A stretch of DNA of 64,000 bases from CAZFOB01 sp964520325 (GTDB taxonomy: Bacteria; Actinomycetota; JAICYB01), in the NCBI GenBank assembly GCA_964520325.1, contig CAZFOB010000005.1:124001-188000 (forward strand), written 5' to 3'. The notes beneath the pieces are model-generated. The model was not told the origin of the DNA and ran no database searches. It saw only the letters and a list, made by a program, of their open reading frames with translations. Made by a program: the position numbers and the translations under genes. The first letter of the stretch is position 1. The number at the start of each line of letters is the position of its first letter. Below are positions 1 through 7,910 of the stretch, piece by piece.

Positions 1-1
1 G

Positions 2-544
2 GACGACCGCTGGTTCGCGATGACGCGACTCGATCAGAACCGCGCGCGGTCGCAACTCGCGGAGCGCGCGGGCGTTGCCGTGACCGAAGTGCGCAACGTC
101 GCCATCTGGGGCAACCACTCGAACACCCAGTATCCGGACTTCCAGAACGCTACGATCTCGGGGCGTCCGGCGGCTTCGGTGATCAGCGACGATGCGTGGC
201 TGCGCGGCGAGTTCATCTCGACGATCCAGGAGCGCGGAGCAGCCGTGATCAAAGCGCGCGGCGCGTCGTCAGCGGCATCGGCGGCGAATGCCGCGATCGA
301 TTCGGTTCGGTCGATCTGGAACCCGACTCCGGACGGCGACAACGCCGCGCTCGCCGTCCCCAGTCGCGGCGAATACGGGATACCCGAGGGGCTGCAGTTC
401 GGTTTCCCGGTGAAGAGCTCGGGTGACGTTTGGAGCGTGATCGAGGGCTTCGAGATCGACGACTTCGCGAAGGAGAAGATCCGCGTGACAACAGACGAGC
501 TCGTGGCCGAGCGCGACGCCATCAAGGATCTGCTGCCTTCATGA
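2..544 (+). CDS. mdh: Malate dehydrogenase, C-terminal part (5' end outside window)
   Basis: Partial gene; the reading frame is open from base 2 and the true start lies upstream. The product is the C-terminal ~180 residues of an NAD(P)-dependent malate dehydrogenase, which interconverts malate and oxaloacetate in the TCA cycle in the cytoplasm. The segment AIWGNHSNTQYPDF carries the catalytic His of the GNHS motif, followed by the family's C-terminal helices and a typical end (VWSVIEGFEIDDFAKEKI). It overlaps the next gene by 4 bp (ATGA), so the downstream membrane protein is probably co-translated. Family assignment is firm; substrate (malate rather than lactate) follows from the GNHS-type active site known for this clade. 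Confidence 0.9.
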   Translation, partial: DDRWFAMTRLDQNRARSQLAERAGVAVTEVRNVAIWGNHSNTQYPDFQNATISGRPAASVISDDAWLRGEFISTIQERGAAVIKARGASSAASAANAAIDSVRSIWNPTPDGDNAALAVPSRGEYGIPEGLQFGFPVKSSGDVWSVIEGFEIDDFAKEKIRVTTDELVAERDAIKDLLPS

Positions 545-999
545 ACGCCACCGACGCTTTCAGGTTCCTGCACGTGCTGTCCGCGATCATCTGGGTCGGC
601 GGCGGCGCGATGATGCAGCTCTTGATAAACCGGGCGACCGAGCTCGGGCCGGAGACGACGGCTGAGTTCAGCAAGGCGGCGGAGTGGACGAGCCAGCACG
701 TCTTCATGCCGGCGGCCTTCTCAGCCCTCGGTTTCGGCATCGCAACGGTTGCTGCCGGTGGCTACGACTGGGCCGCCATGTGGATCGGGCTCGGTTTCGC
801 AGGGTTCCTCGTCTCCGCACTCATCGGCACGGCGATCCTCGGTCCGACCTACAAGAAGATGGCGGCGCTCGCGGCCGAGCGCGGCCCGCACGATCCGGTC
901 GTCACGCACATGGCCAGGCGCATCCAGTTCGCCGGACGCGTCGACCTGATCATCTTGATCGCAGTCGTGTTCGTGATGGTTGTGAAGCCGGGTCAGTAG
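541..999 (+). CDS. DUF2269-like integral membrane protein
   Basis: A 152-residue protein with four hydrophobic segments (about residues 6-24, 55-75, 80-102 and 130-148). The N-terminal FLHVLSAIIWVGGG resembles the DUF2269 family of predicted integral membrane proteins, whose function is unknown. The ATG at 541 overlaps the mdh stop by 4 bp and gives the expected family N-terminus, so upstream in-frame starts are unlikely. It is followed after 2 nt by another small membrane protein. No catalytic residues are visible. Confidence 0.75.
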   Translation: MNATDAFRFLHVLSAIIWVGGGAMMQLLINRATELGPETTAEFSKAAEWTSQHVFMPAAFSALGFGIATVAAGGYDWAAMWIGLGFAGFLVSALIGTAILGPTYKKMAALAAERGPHDPVVTHMARRIQFAGRVDLIILIAVVFVMVVKPGQ

Positions 1000-1001
1000 C
1001 T

Positions 1002-1361
1002 TTGCGGATCGTCGCGGCGCTCTTCAGCGCGTGGGTCGCGTGGCGTTGGCTCGGCTTCTTCATCGGCGGCTTTCGTGTGCGGGGCTTCGACGGCGCCGCT
1101 CGCCGCGAAGCTCGCCACACCGTCATCGCCCGCGGCGCGTGGAACGTCTTCTTGACGGTCGGTGCGATCTATCTGTGGGCGTTCGTCCTGCGCGTGCAAC
1201 CCGACGGCAGCTTCGTCGGCTTCATGGCGGCCACGATGATGTGCTCGCTCCTCGTCGGAGTAGCGGCGGGCTTCATGCAGCCCGAACAACGGACGCCCGA
1301 AACGTTGGACGTGTGCCGCGTGGTCTTGCGACGAGCTACCGACGCAAGTGCTACCGGCTGA
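1002..1361 (+). CDS. Small hypothetical membrane protein
   Basis: A 119-residue protein with hydrophobic segments near residues 3-20, 46-65 and 74-92 separated by an Arg-rich loop. The start is a TTG two bases after the stop of the DUF2269-like gene, in keeping with an operon. I do not recognise the family. The 3' end overlaps the convergent folD gene by 11 bp. High GC at third codon positions supports coding. Confidence 0.55.
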   Translation: MRIVAALFSAWVAWRWLGFFIGGFRVRGFDGAARREARHTVIARGAWNVFLTVGAIYLWAFVLRVQPDGSFVGFMAATMMCSLLVGVAAGFMQPEQRTPETLDVCRVVLRRATDASATG

Positions 1362-2211
1362 AACGTTCGGCGGAGGCGACGGTATTCGCCATCAGCATGG
1401 CGCGCGTCATCGGGCCGACGCCGCCGGGCACTGGGGTGATCGCCTTCACTTTTGGCTCGACCTCGGCGAAGGCGACGTCGCCGATGAGCTTTCCTTCGGT
1501 GTTCGGGGTCGTGCCGACGTCGATCACAACTGTGTCTTCGCGTACGTGGTCTGCGGTGATCATCCCTGGGCTGCCAGCCGCAGCCACGAGGATGTCGGCT
1601 TGCGTGGTGTAGCGCGTGAGGTCCTTCGTGCCGGTGTGGCAGAGCGTGACGGTGGCGTTTGCGTGCTCGGCCTTGTTGCTGAGAAGCACGGAGAGCGGCC
1701 GTCCCACGAGCACGCTTCGTCCGACGACGACGACGTGCTTTCCGGCGATCTCAACGCCGGATCGGACGAGGAGCTGCTGCACCCCGGCGGGCGTGCACGA
1801 AACGAATCGGGGCTTGCCGGCCATCAGAAGGCCTTGGTTGATCGCGGTGAGGCCGTCGACGTCCTTGCTGGGATCGATCCGGTTCAGGAACGCGGGTTCG
1901 TCCAAGTGCTTGGGGATCGGTGACTGCAGGAGGATCCCGTGCACCGACGGGTCGGCATTGAGCGAGTCGATGAGCTCCTCGAGGTCATCGGCCTCGGTGG
2001 CCGGTGGCATCTTGTGCGTCGTCGCATCGATGCCGAGCTTGCGGGCGTCCTTGCCCTTGAGCCGGACGTAGGTCGCGGACGCTCCGTCATCGCCGACGAG
2101 GATGACGGCAAGGCCGGGCGTGGTGCCCTTCTGGTTGAGGGTCGCGATGCGGTCACGGAGCTCGTCGAAGACCTCGCCCGCGATCTTCTTGCCGTCGATG
2201 ATTTCTGCCAT
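1351..2211 (-). CDS. folD: Bifunctional methylenetetrahydrofolate dehydrogenase/cyclohydrolase FolD
   Basis: FolD oxidises 5,10-methylene-THF to methenyl-THF and hydrolyses it to 10-formyl-THF, the one-carbon donor for purine synthesis, which is well represented later in this window. The 286-residue length is usual. Visible motifs are the catalytic YVRLKGKDARKLGI segment with the active Lys, GILLQSPIPKHLD, DVDGL, the NADP-binding VVVGRSVLVGRPLSVLL, and the C-terminal TPVPGGVGPMT signature. The start at 2211 was chosen because MAEIIDGKKIA is the family N-terminus and because a TANNNT box lies 8 nt upstream; longer in-frame starts would run through the promoter. Monocistronic, divergent from the sigma factor. 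Confidence 0.96.
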   Translation of the reverse strand: MAEIIDGKKIAGEVFDELRDRIATLNQKGTTPGLAVILVGDDGASATYVRLKGKDARKLGIDATTHKMPPATEADDLEELIDSLNADPSVHGILLQSPIPKHLDEPAFLNRIDPSKDVDGLTAINQGLLMAGKPRFVSCTPAGVQQLLVRSGVEIAGKHVVVVGRSVLVGRPLSVLLSNKAEHANATVTLCHTGTKDLTRYTTQADILVAAAGSPGMITADHVREDTVVIDVGTTPNTEGKLIGDVAFAEVEPKVKAITPVPGGVGPMTRAMLMANTVASAERFSR

Positions 2212-2219
2212 CGTTTTTG

Positions 2220-2225
2220 AGGGTA
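2220..2225 (-). promoter_or_regulatory. Leaderless -10 box of folD
   Basis: Minus-strand TACCCT (TANNNT) lies 8 nt before the folD ATG, with no Shine-Dalgarno sequence in between. The spacing puts the transcription start at or next to the start codon. Confidence 0.5.
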
Positions 2226-2301
2226 ACGGCGCCCCGGGACGCGCGTGAGACGCTTCGGGGGGTCTGATAGTTAGGACCCTCGAACCTTTCCGGGAGCTGC
2301 G

Positions 2302-2832
2302 GTGTCGAAGAGACGTCAGAACATGGACGAACGGAAAGAACATGCGATGCGCTCTCTCGAGCGATGGGTAACCGCATATCAGCCTGTCGTCTTCAGGGCC
2401 GCGTACCTCATCCTTCGCGACAAGCAAGCCGCGGAGGACGTCGCCCAGGACACGTTCATCCGCGCGTACAACGCGGCGCTACGGATGGATCCGGGGGACG
2501 GAGTTCGGTCGTGGCTCTACAGGATCGCGGTCAACACATCGTTGAACGAGCTGCGCCGAAGGAAACGGGAGACGGCTGCGGTCGCACGTTTGGACCGCGA
2601 CGCTGGCTTCGACCCTGCTGAACGTGCCGATACTTCTGCAGTCGTTGCCGACGCCGTCGATCGACTCCCCGACCGTCTTCGCGTCGCCGTGATCTGCCGG
2701 TACTTCCTCGATCTGTCGGAGGCCGAGATGGCGCAGGTGCTCAAGGTGAGGCCGGGAACCGTGAAGTCGCGTCTGCACGAGGCGCGAAGAGTGCTTGCCG
2801 GCGACGAGTCGCTCGTCGGCGCGACGGGATGA
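2302..2832 (+). CDS. ECF-type RNA polymerase sigma factor
   Basis: A 176-residue sigma-70 family protein of the extracytoplasmic-function class. Region 2 is visible (AAYLILRDKQAAEDVAQDTF, then SWLYRIAVNTSLNELRRR), and region 4 with its helix-turn-helix is near the C-terminus (LPDRLRVAVICRYFLDLSEA, then KVRPGTVKSRLHEARR). The annotated start is GTG; an ATG at 2323 would remove seven residues without touching region 2. The stop is 6 nt before a membrane-bound DUF4349 protein, the usual place for a cognate anti-sigma or sensor partner, so the pair probably responds to an envelope signal. Confidence 0.9.
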   Translation: MSKRRQNMDERKEHAMRSLERWVTAYQPVVFRAAYLILRDKQAAEDVAQDTFIRAYNAALRMDPGDGVRSWLYRIAVNTSLNELRRRKRETAAVARLDRDAGFDPAERADTSAVVADAVDRLPDRLRVAVICRYFLDLSEAEMAQVLKVRPGTVKSRLHEARRVLAGDESLVGATG

Positions 2833-2838
2833 GGACCG

Positions 2839-4011
2839 ATGACTGACAACATGGAGACGGAGATCCGCCGGGCGCTGGATGCGCGAGCACATGAGATCGA
2901 GGTGCCTGAGGACTTGGCGGTGCGCACGGTCGAGAACGCGCGGGCGCGCGAGGCAACCACGATGCGCGATCGCGCGCGAGCGTGGCGCGACGGTCGGCGA
3001 AGTCGAGCACGCATGACGGCGTATCCGCGCGTGCTCTACGCCGGCGGGGCGGCCGCGACGGCAGTGCTGCTCTTCGTTATCGGAGCACTCGTGACACGGC
3101 CGCCGACCGGTGTAGCTACCGACGTCGCCGGGCCGCCTGCGGTGATGGAGGCGCAGGACGGAGTCATCGGCAGCGTGAGCGCCGGGCAGACCGCAGCAAC
3201 CGTTCAGGACAACTCGCTCACCAACCGCTCGCAAGACGCCAATGCCGAGCAGGCCGGCGATGATTCGGGAGCCGGAACAACGGCGATCGAGCCAGCGCCC
3301 CCAGTGCCTGCGCCCCCAGTGCCTGCGCCGGGGAGTGGGAAGCTCCCACCGAAGATCGTCCGGACGGCGAACATCGAGGTTGAGGTGGAGAGCTTCGAAC
3401 CGGCCTGGAGCCGCGCGAACACGATCGCGACGCGTTACGGCGGCTTCGTCACGAACTCGAGCACCGAGCAGGTCGAGGACCGCCTCGGTCGCGGATCGCT
3501 CGTCATGCGCGTTGCTGCCGCGAAGCTCGACGCCGCTCTCGCAGACCTGCGCAAGCTTGGCACCCTCGCGAACATGTCCACGAGCGGGGACGACATCTCG
3601 GCCCCCATCGCGGACGTGAAGGCCCGTCTACGGACGCTCCAAACGCAGGAGCTACAACTGCTCGACCTGATGACGCAGGCAAAGACGCTGTCCGAAACGC
3701 TCGAAGTGCGCTCGCAGCTCGATAGCGTCCGGCAGGAGATCGAGTCGTACAAAGCCCAGCGGGACGCCTACGAGGATCAGGTCGCCTACTCGACCATCAA
3801 TGCGACGATCTTCGAGGAGGGCATCGACCGAAACGGCGGCGGGGGCGATGGCGTCCTGCGCGACGCGATGGAGACGGCGCTGCGCATCGGACTGACCATC
3901 GTGGCGGGAACCGTTGTCGTGCTCGGTGGCCTGATCCCGCTGGTGGCGCTCGCGCTCGCGATCTGGTTCGTCGTCCGAGCATTACGGAAGCGGGCTCCTC
4001 GGACGGATTGA
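2839..4011 (+). CDS. DUF4349 membrane protein, putative anti-sigma partner
   Basis: A 390-residue protein. Residues ~1-58 are a cytoplasmic helical segment, residues ~62-82 a transmembrane helix, ~90-165 a low-complexity linker, ~170-330 a DUF4349 domain with an internal coiled coil (KARLRTLQTQELQLLDLM and following), and ~345-380 a second transmembrane helix with a basic tail. The arrangement resembles membrane anti-sigma proteins coded next to their sigma factor, but I see no zinc-binding HxxxCxxC motif, so that role is inferred from position. The linker holds a perfect 15-bp tandem repeat (bases 3295-3324) encoding APPVP twice. Confidence 0.8.
   Translation: MTDNMETEIRRALDARAHEIEVPEDLAVRTVENARAREATTMRDRARAWRDGRRSRARMTAYPRVLYAGGAAATAVLLFVIGALVTRPPTGVATDVAGPPAVMEAQDGVIGSVSAGQTAATVQDNSLTNRSQDANAEQAGDDSGAGTTAIEPAPPVPAPPVPAPGSGKLPPKIVRTANIEVEVESFEPAWSRANTIATRYGGFVTNSSTEQVEDRLGRGSLVMRVAAAKLDAALADLRKLGTLANMSTSGDDISAPIADVKARLRTLQTQELQLLDLMTQAKTLSETLEVRSQLDSVRQEIESYKAQRDAYEDQVAYSTINATIFEEGIDRNGGGGDGVLRDAMETALRIGLTIVAGTVVVLGGLIPLVALALAIWFVVRALRKRAPRTD
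3295..3324 (+). repeat. 2 x 15-bp tandem repeat in DUF4349 linker
   Basis: Two identical copies of a 15-bp unit, followed by the first 5 bases of a third, encode APPVP-APPVP-AP in the extracytoplasmic linker. It is in frame. Confidence 0.8.
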
Positions 4012-4016
4012 AAGAG

Positions 4017-4199
4017 TCATAGCGGACGACGGATGGCACAACTCACCAAGCAGCTGCGGTGTAGACCCCCGCACTGCGTCGGCTCGGCGTCGCCCCCGCA
4101 CTCGCGTGTCCAGAGGGTCGGCGTCCCGTTGGGCGCTTCGACGATGTACAGGCAGCCGCTCCTGCGCGCGTTCGGCTCCCGCTCTCGGATCGCCACCAT
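4017..4199 (-). CDS. Possible small cysteine-containing protein
   Basis: A 60-codon reading frame on the minus strand in a 249-bp gap. The product has six Cys, four of them in the C-terminal half (RECGGDAEPTQCGG, RSCLVSC). Third codon positions are mostly G or C, as in its neighbours, which favours coding, but there is no clear ribosome-binding site and no family is recognised. It ends 5 bp from the convergent DUF4349 gene. Confidence 0.3.
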   Translation of the reverse strand: MVAIREREPNARRSGCLYIVEAPNGTPTLWTRECGGDAEPTQCGGLHRSCLVSCAIRRPL

Positions 4200-4246
4200 G
4201 CTTGACCAGACGTCCCACGCGGAGATCGGTTGACAACGATTTCCGT

Positions 4247-4252
4247 TACGCT
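4247..4252 (+). promoter_or_regulatory. Leaderless -10 box of split MetE operon
   Basis: TACGCT lies 8 nt before the GTG at 4261, with no Shine-Dalgarno sequence between. A TTGACA at 4230-4235 is only 11 bp away, too close to be its -35 element. Confidence 0.5.
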
Positions 4253-4260
4253 CCTACCCC

Positions 4261-5247
4261 GTGCGGATCGTCCTCGCCAACCATTCCACCTATCCGCGTG
4301 TCGGTGACGGCGCCCATCTGCAGCGCCTCCGGCGTGCTTACGCCAACCGTGAGACGGGGAAGATCTCGGGCGACGATTTCGACGATGTCGCGCTGAGCTA
4401 CGTCGCCGAAGTGATGAAGGAACAGGAGGACGCCGGTCTCGACGTCCTCACCGACGGACTCGTGTACTGGTACGACCTCGTCGCGCACCCGACCTCTCGC
4501 CTGGAAGGCACGACGATCCGCGGCATCGTCCGGTACTTCGACACCAACACCTACGTGCGCCAGCCCGAGGTCACAGGGACCATCTCGGGGACGTTCGGCC
4601 TCGCGGAGGACTTCGCCCGGTCGAAGACCCAGACACGCAAGGAGCTCAAGACCGTCGCGACCGGGCCGTACACGCTCGCGCGGCACACGATCACCGAGAA
4701 CGGCGACTTCCTGCACGCTGCGACGGCCTACGCCGAAGCGTTGGGGGCCGAGCTCGAAGCATTGGACAAGGCCGGTGCCACCATCGTGCAGATCGACGAA
4801 CCGTCACTGCTCCAACAACCCGACGACGCTGAGCTCGTCCGCAACCTTCTCACGCGGGCCGTGCAAGCCAAAGGCAACCTCACCGTCGGCCTCACCACCT
4901 ATTTCGGAGACGCGACGACGATCTACGGCGAGCTGCAGAAGATGCCCGTCGACATCCTCGGCTACGACCTCATCTACGGACCGATGCTCGCCGAGACGAT
5001 CGTCCACGACGGATCCGATCGTCCGATCGCCCTCGGTGCGATCGACGGACGCAACACCAAGCTGGACGACATCACAGCGGTCGCGCAGACCATCGATCGC
5101 GTTATCGAGGCCTTGGACAAACGCGGAGTGTCCGAGATCCACCTGCAGCCGTCGTGCGGGCTCGAGTTCCTGCCTCGCGACCGGGCGCAACGTAAGCTCG
5201 AGCGCATGCGCGAGATCCGCGACGCCACCGCATTGGCGAGCACATGA
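4261..5247 (+). CDS. MetE N-terminal-domain homologue (split cobalamin-independent methionine synthase, N part)
   Basis: A 328-residue barrel protein resembling the N-terminal domain of MetE, with motifs VQIDEPSLLQ, LTVGLTTYFGDATT, LGAIDGRN and the end LQPSCGLEFLP, which match the LTTYF, GVINGRN and SSCSLLHSP segments of E. coli MetE. In ordinary MetE this domain is fused to the catalytic C-terminal domain; here the C part is a separate gene overlapping by 4 bp (5244-5247). Split MetE pairs are known in archaea. The methyl donor and thiol acceptor are not determined. The GTG start follows a TANNNT box by 8 nt. Confidence 0.75.
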   Translation: MRIVLANHSTYPRVGDGAHLQRLRRAYANRETGKISGDDFDDVALSYVAEVMKEQEDAGLDVLTDGLVYWYDLVAHPTSRLEGTTIRGIVRYFDTNTYVRQPEVTGTISGTFGLAEDFARSKTQTRKELKTVATGPYTLARHTITENGDFLHAATAYAEALGAELEALDKAGATIVQIDEPSLLQQPDDAELVRNLLTRAVQAKGNLTVGLTTYFGDATTIYGELQKMPVDILGYDLIYGPMLAETIVHDGSDRPIALGAIDGRNTKLDDITAVAQTIDRVIEALDKRGVSEIHLQPSCGLEFLPRDRAQRKLERMREIRDATALAST

Positions 5248-6263
5248 GCGCCGGACGCGAGAAGCTCCGAAGGCTCGGCATCGAGCTCCCCTTGCTGCCC
5301 ATCACCGCAGTCGGTAGCTACGGCAAGCCCGAAGCACTCACGAAAGCACGTGCCAAGTTCGCGAAGGGCGATATCACCAAAGACGAGCTGCGCAAGCACG
5401 AAGAGGAAGCCACCGATCTGTGGATGGGCTTCCAGAACGAGATCGGTGTCGACGTCCCCGTCGACGGCGAGATGTACCGGGGCGACATGGTCGCCTACTT
5501 CGCCGAGGAGATGGACGGCTTCGAGACCGGCGGGTTCGTCCGCGCGTATGGGAACCGCTTCTACCGCAAGCCCATCATCACGTCGCAAGTCGCGTGGCGC
5601 GGCCCGATCACCGTCGATTGGTGGCGGTACGCGCAGTCGCTCACCGACAAGCCGGTGAAAGGGATGTTCACCGGCGGATACACCACGATGGACTGGTCGT
5701 TCAACGAGCATTACGCCGACCGCAAAGCCGCCGCGCTCGCGCTCGCGACCGAGTTCCGCAAGGAGGTCGAGGCACTGGTCGACGCGGGCTGCAAGATCAT
5801 CCAGGTGGACGAGCCGGCCGTTTCCGTGCGGGCTGATGAGATCGATATCGCACTCGAAGCGATGCAGATCACGTGCGAGGGCATCGACGCGTACTTCATC
5901 ACGCACGCGCTCGAGTACGGCTATCCACAAACCGTGTTCCCGGACGTCCTCGGTCTGGCCGTCGACAACTTCGACATGGAGTTCGCCAACTCCGACTTCG
6001 CGTTCCTCGAAGGCCTCAAGAACTTCGGGTTCGACAAAGACCTGTCGCTCGGCGTCGTCGATTCCCACACACACACGATCGAGAGCGTCGACGAGATCGA
6101 AGCGCGCATCCGGCGTGCCATCGCCATCCTGCCCGCCGAGACCATCTGGCCCGATCCCGATTGCGGCCTCAAGACGCGAACGGTCGAGGAATCGATGAAC
6201 AAGATGCGCGCGGTCGCCGAAGCCACCAAGCGGGTCCGCGCCGACTTGGACGCGACCGCATGA
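5244..6263 (+). CDS. MetE C-terminal-domain homologue (split methionine synthase-like methyltransferase, C part)
   Basis: A 339-residue barrel protein aligned to the catalytic C-terminal domain of MetE. TGGYTTMDWSF, QVDEPAVSVRADEID, VDSHTHTIESVDEIEARI and PDCGLKTR match the corresponding MetE segments. Of the four zinc ligands of E. coli MetE (His641, Cys643, Glu665, Cys726), three are kept (His221, Glu246, Cys307), but the Cys of the HxC motif is Leu223 (ITHALEY). Zinc or thiol chemistry may therefore differ, and the reaction (homocysteine methylation or another thiol transfer) is uncertain. It overlaps the genes on both sides by 4 bp. Confidence 0.75.
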   Translation: MSAGREKLRRLGIELPLLPITAVGSYGKPEALTKARAKFAKGDITKDELRKHEEEATDLWMGFQNEIGVDVPVDGEMYRGDMVAYFAEEMDGFETGGFVRAYGNRFYRKPIITSQVAWRGPITVDWWRYAQSLTDKPVKGMFTGGYTTMDWSFNEHYADRKAAALALATEFRKEVEALVDAGCKIIQVDEPAVSVRADEIDIALEAMQITCEGIDAYFITHALEYGYPQTVFPDVLGLAVDNFDMEFANSDFAFLEGLKNFGFDKDLSLGVVDSHTHTIESVDEIEARIRRAIAILPAETIWPDPDCGLKTRTVEESMNKMRAVAEATKRVRADLDATA

Positions 6264-7054
6264 GCGAGCCCCTGCCCCTGGCCAAGCCGCTCGCCAAGCC
6301 CCTCGCCAAGCCGCTCGAAGGAAAGGTCGCGATCGTCACCGGTTCGTCTCGCGGCATGGGAACCGGGACGGCCGCGCTCCTCGCGAGTCTCGGCGCGAAG
6401 GTCGCGGTGTGTTACGTGCGGAGCAAAGATCTCGCCGCGGAGCTCGCGCAAGAGATCAAGAGCAAGGGCGGCGAGGCCGCGGCGTTCGGCGCCGATCTCA
6501 CGACGGAAGAGGGCGCGCAGTCGCTCGTCCGCGATGTCGTTGAGCGTTTCGGTGGCCTCGACATCCTCGTGTGCAACGTCGGCGGCTTCCTCAAGAAACC
6601 GTTCGAGGAGACGACGAGCGACGAGTGGCACGATCAGTTCTCGCAGAACACCGACACGATGTTCTTCTGCATCCGGGCCGCGCTCCCACACATGAAGGCG
6701 CGCGGCTCCGGCCGCATCGTCAACTTCGCCGCTGCGGGGGCCGAGCAGCCGGCACGACAGGTCGGGTTCGCCGCATATGCCGCGGCAAAGGCCGCGGTCG
6801 TCGGGTTCTCTCGAGCGCTCGCGCGCGAGCTCGGCCCGGCACAGATCACCGTCAACGTGATCTCGCCGGGGATCGTCTCCGACAACGCGCCCACGCGCGA
6901 CGACGCGCGCGGGATCGGTTTCGTGAAGCACACCCCCGTCGGACGCGTCGGCAGCTACGAAGACATCGCGGACGCTGTGGCCTTCCTCGTCCGTCCGGAC
7001 GCCGACTACATCACCGGCTCGGTGCTCGAGGTGGGCGGAGGATGGCGGATCTGA
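6260..7054 (+). CDS. SDR-family oxidoreductase lacking the catalytic Ser
   Basis: A 264-residue short-chain dehydrogenase. The Rossmann motif TGSSRGMG (28-34), the CNVGG turn in place of NNAG, and YAAAK (Tyr173, Lys177) are visible, as is the C-terminal DADYITGSVLEVGGGW. The usual catalytic Ser in the NxSS segment is replaced (NFAAAG, 155-160), so activity may be altered. The N-terminus carries LAKP repeated three times, from 12-bp repeats before the Rossmann fold. ATG at 6260 overlaps the previous stop (ATGA), and its end overlaps the next gene by 13 bp. The substrate is unknown; neighbours suggest hydroxyacid metabolism. Confidence 0.85.
   Translation: MSEPLPLAKPLAKPLAKPLEGKVAIVTGSSRGMGTGTAALLASLGAKVAVCYVRSKDLAAELAQEIKSKGGEAAAFGADLTTEEGAQSLVRDVVERFGGLDILVCNVGGFLKKPFEETTSDEWHDQFSQNTDTMFFCIRAALPHMKARGSGRIVNFAAAGAEQPARQVGFAAYAAAKAAVVGFSRALARELGPAQITVNVISPGIVSDNAPTRDDARGIGFVKHTPVGRVGSYEDIADAVAFLVRPDADYITGSVLEVGGGWRI
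6281..6316 (+). repeat. 3 x 12-bp tandem repeat in SDR N-terminus
   Basis: Three in-frame copies of a 12-bp unit (gccaagccgctc with one substitution) encode AKPL three times just after the start codon. Confidence 0.85.
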
Positions 7055-7908
7055 ACATCGGATTCGTCGGACTCGGGACCATGGGCGGCCCCATGGCGAG
7101 GAACCTCCTGCACAAGGGGTTCGACGTCACGGTGCACAACCGCACGCGGGTGAAGGAAGAGCCGCTCGCAGCCGCCGGCGCGACGCGCGCGGCATCTCCC
7201 GCCGAAGCCGCCAAAGACGCGGACGTCGTCGTCACCATCGTTTCCGACACCCCAGACGTCGAGCGTGTCTTGTTCGCTCTCGGCGGCATCGCCGAAGGGG
7301 CTCGGCCCGGCACGGTCGTCGTCGACATGTCCACGATCTCGGCCGAGGCCACGAAGGACTTCGGCCGGCGGCTTTCGGCGCAAGGGATCGCGATGGTCGA
7401 CGCGCCTGTGTCGGGCGGGTCGGAGGGGGCCGAGAACGGCACCCTCACGATCATGTGCGGCGGGGAGGCCGAAGACGTCGAGAAGATCACGCCTGCACTC
7501 GTTGCCATGGGCTCGAAGATCACCCACGTCGGTCCGCTCGGATCAGGACAACTCACCAAGGCCGTCAACCAGATCGTCATCGCCGGCTACTTCCTCGCAC
7601 TCGCGGAAGGCATGACCTTTGGCATCAAGGCCGGACTCGACATGGACAAGGTGCTCGAAGCGATCTCGGCGGGGATGTGCCGGTCGGCTGTGCTCGATAT
7701 GAGGGCGCGCAACATGATCGACGACAGCTATCCGCTCGGATTCAAGCTCGCGCTCCACCGCAAGGATCTGGGCATCGCTCTGCAGAGCGGGATAGACCTG
7801 CGTCTGGCCAAGCTCGTGGCTCAGATCGAGGACTCCCTGATCGAGACGCACGGAGACGACGATCTGTCGGCGTTGGCGGTTGACGTGCGCCGGCGCGCAG
7901 GGCTGTAG
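7042..7908 (+). CDS. 3-hydroxyisobutyrate/beta-hydroxyacid dehydrogenase family protein
   Basis: A 288-residue NAD(P)-dependent dehydrogenase of the 6-phosphogluconate/3-hydroxyisobutyrate superfamily. The N-terminal dinucleotide-binding motif GFVGLGTMGGPMA, the substrate-binding signature DAPVSGGSEGAENGTLTIM, and the catalytic Lys in GSGQLTKAVNQI are visible. It reduces or oxidises a small beta-hydroxyacid such as 3-hydroxyisobutyrate or tartronate semialdehyde; the substrate cannot be read from sequence. ATG at 7042 lies inside the end of the SDR gene, and the next gene starts 2 nt after its stop. Confidence 0.92.
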   Translation: MADLNIGFVGLGTMGGPMARNLLHKGFDVTVHNRTRVKEEPLAAAGATRAASPAEAAKDADVVVTIVSDTPDVERVLFALGGIAEGARPGTVVVDMSTISAEATKDFGRRLSAQGIAMVDAPVSGGSEGAENGTLTIMCGGEAEDVEKITPALVAMGSKITHVGPLGSGQLTKAVNQIVIAGYFLALAEGMTFGIKAGLDMDKVLEAISAGMCRSAVLDMRARNMIDDSYPLGFKLALHRKDLGIALQSGIDLRLAKLVAQIEDSLIETHGDDDLSALAVDVRRRAGL

Positions 7909-7910
7909 CG

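Noticed and set aside
4230..4252. TTGACA plus TACGCT as a -35/-10 pair before the split metE operon
   Set aside because: The spacer is only 11 bp; the -10 box fits a leaderless promoter but the TTGACA is probably chance.
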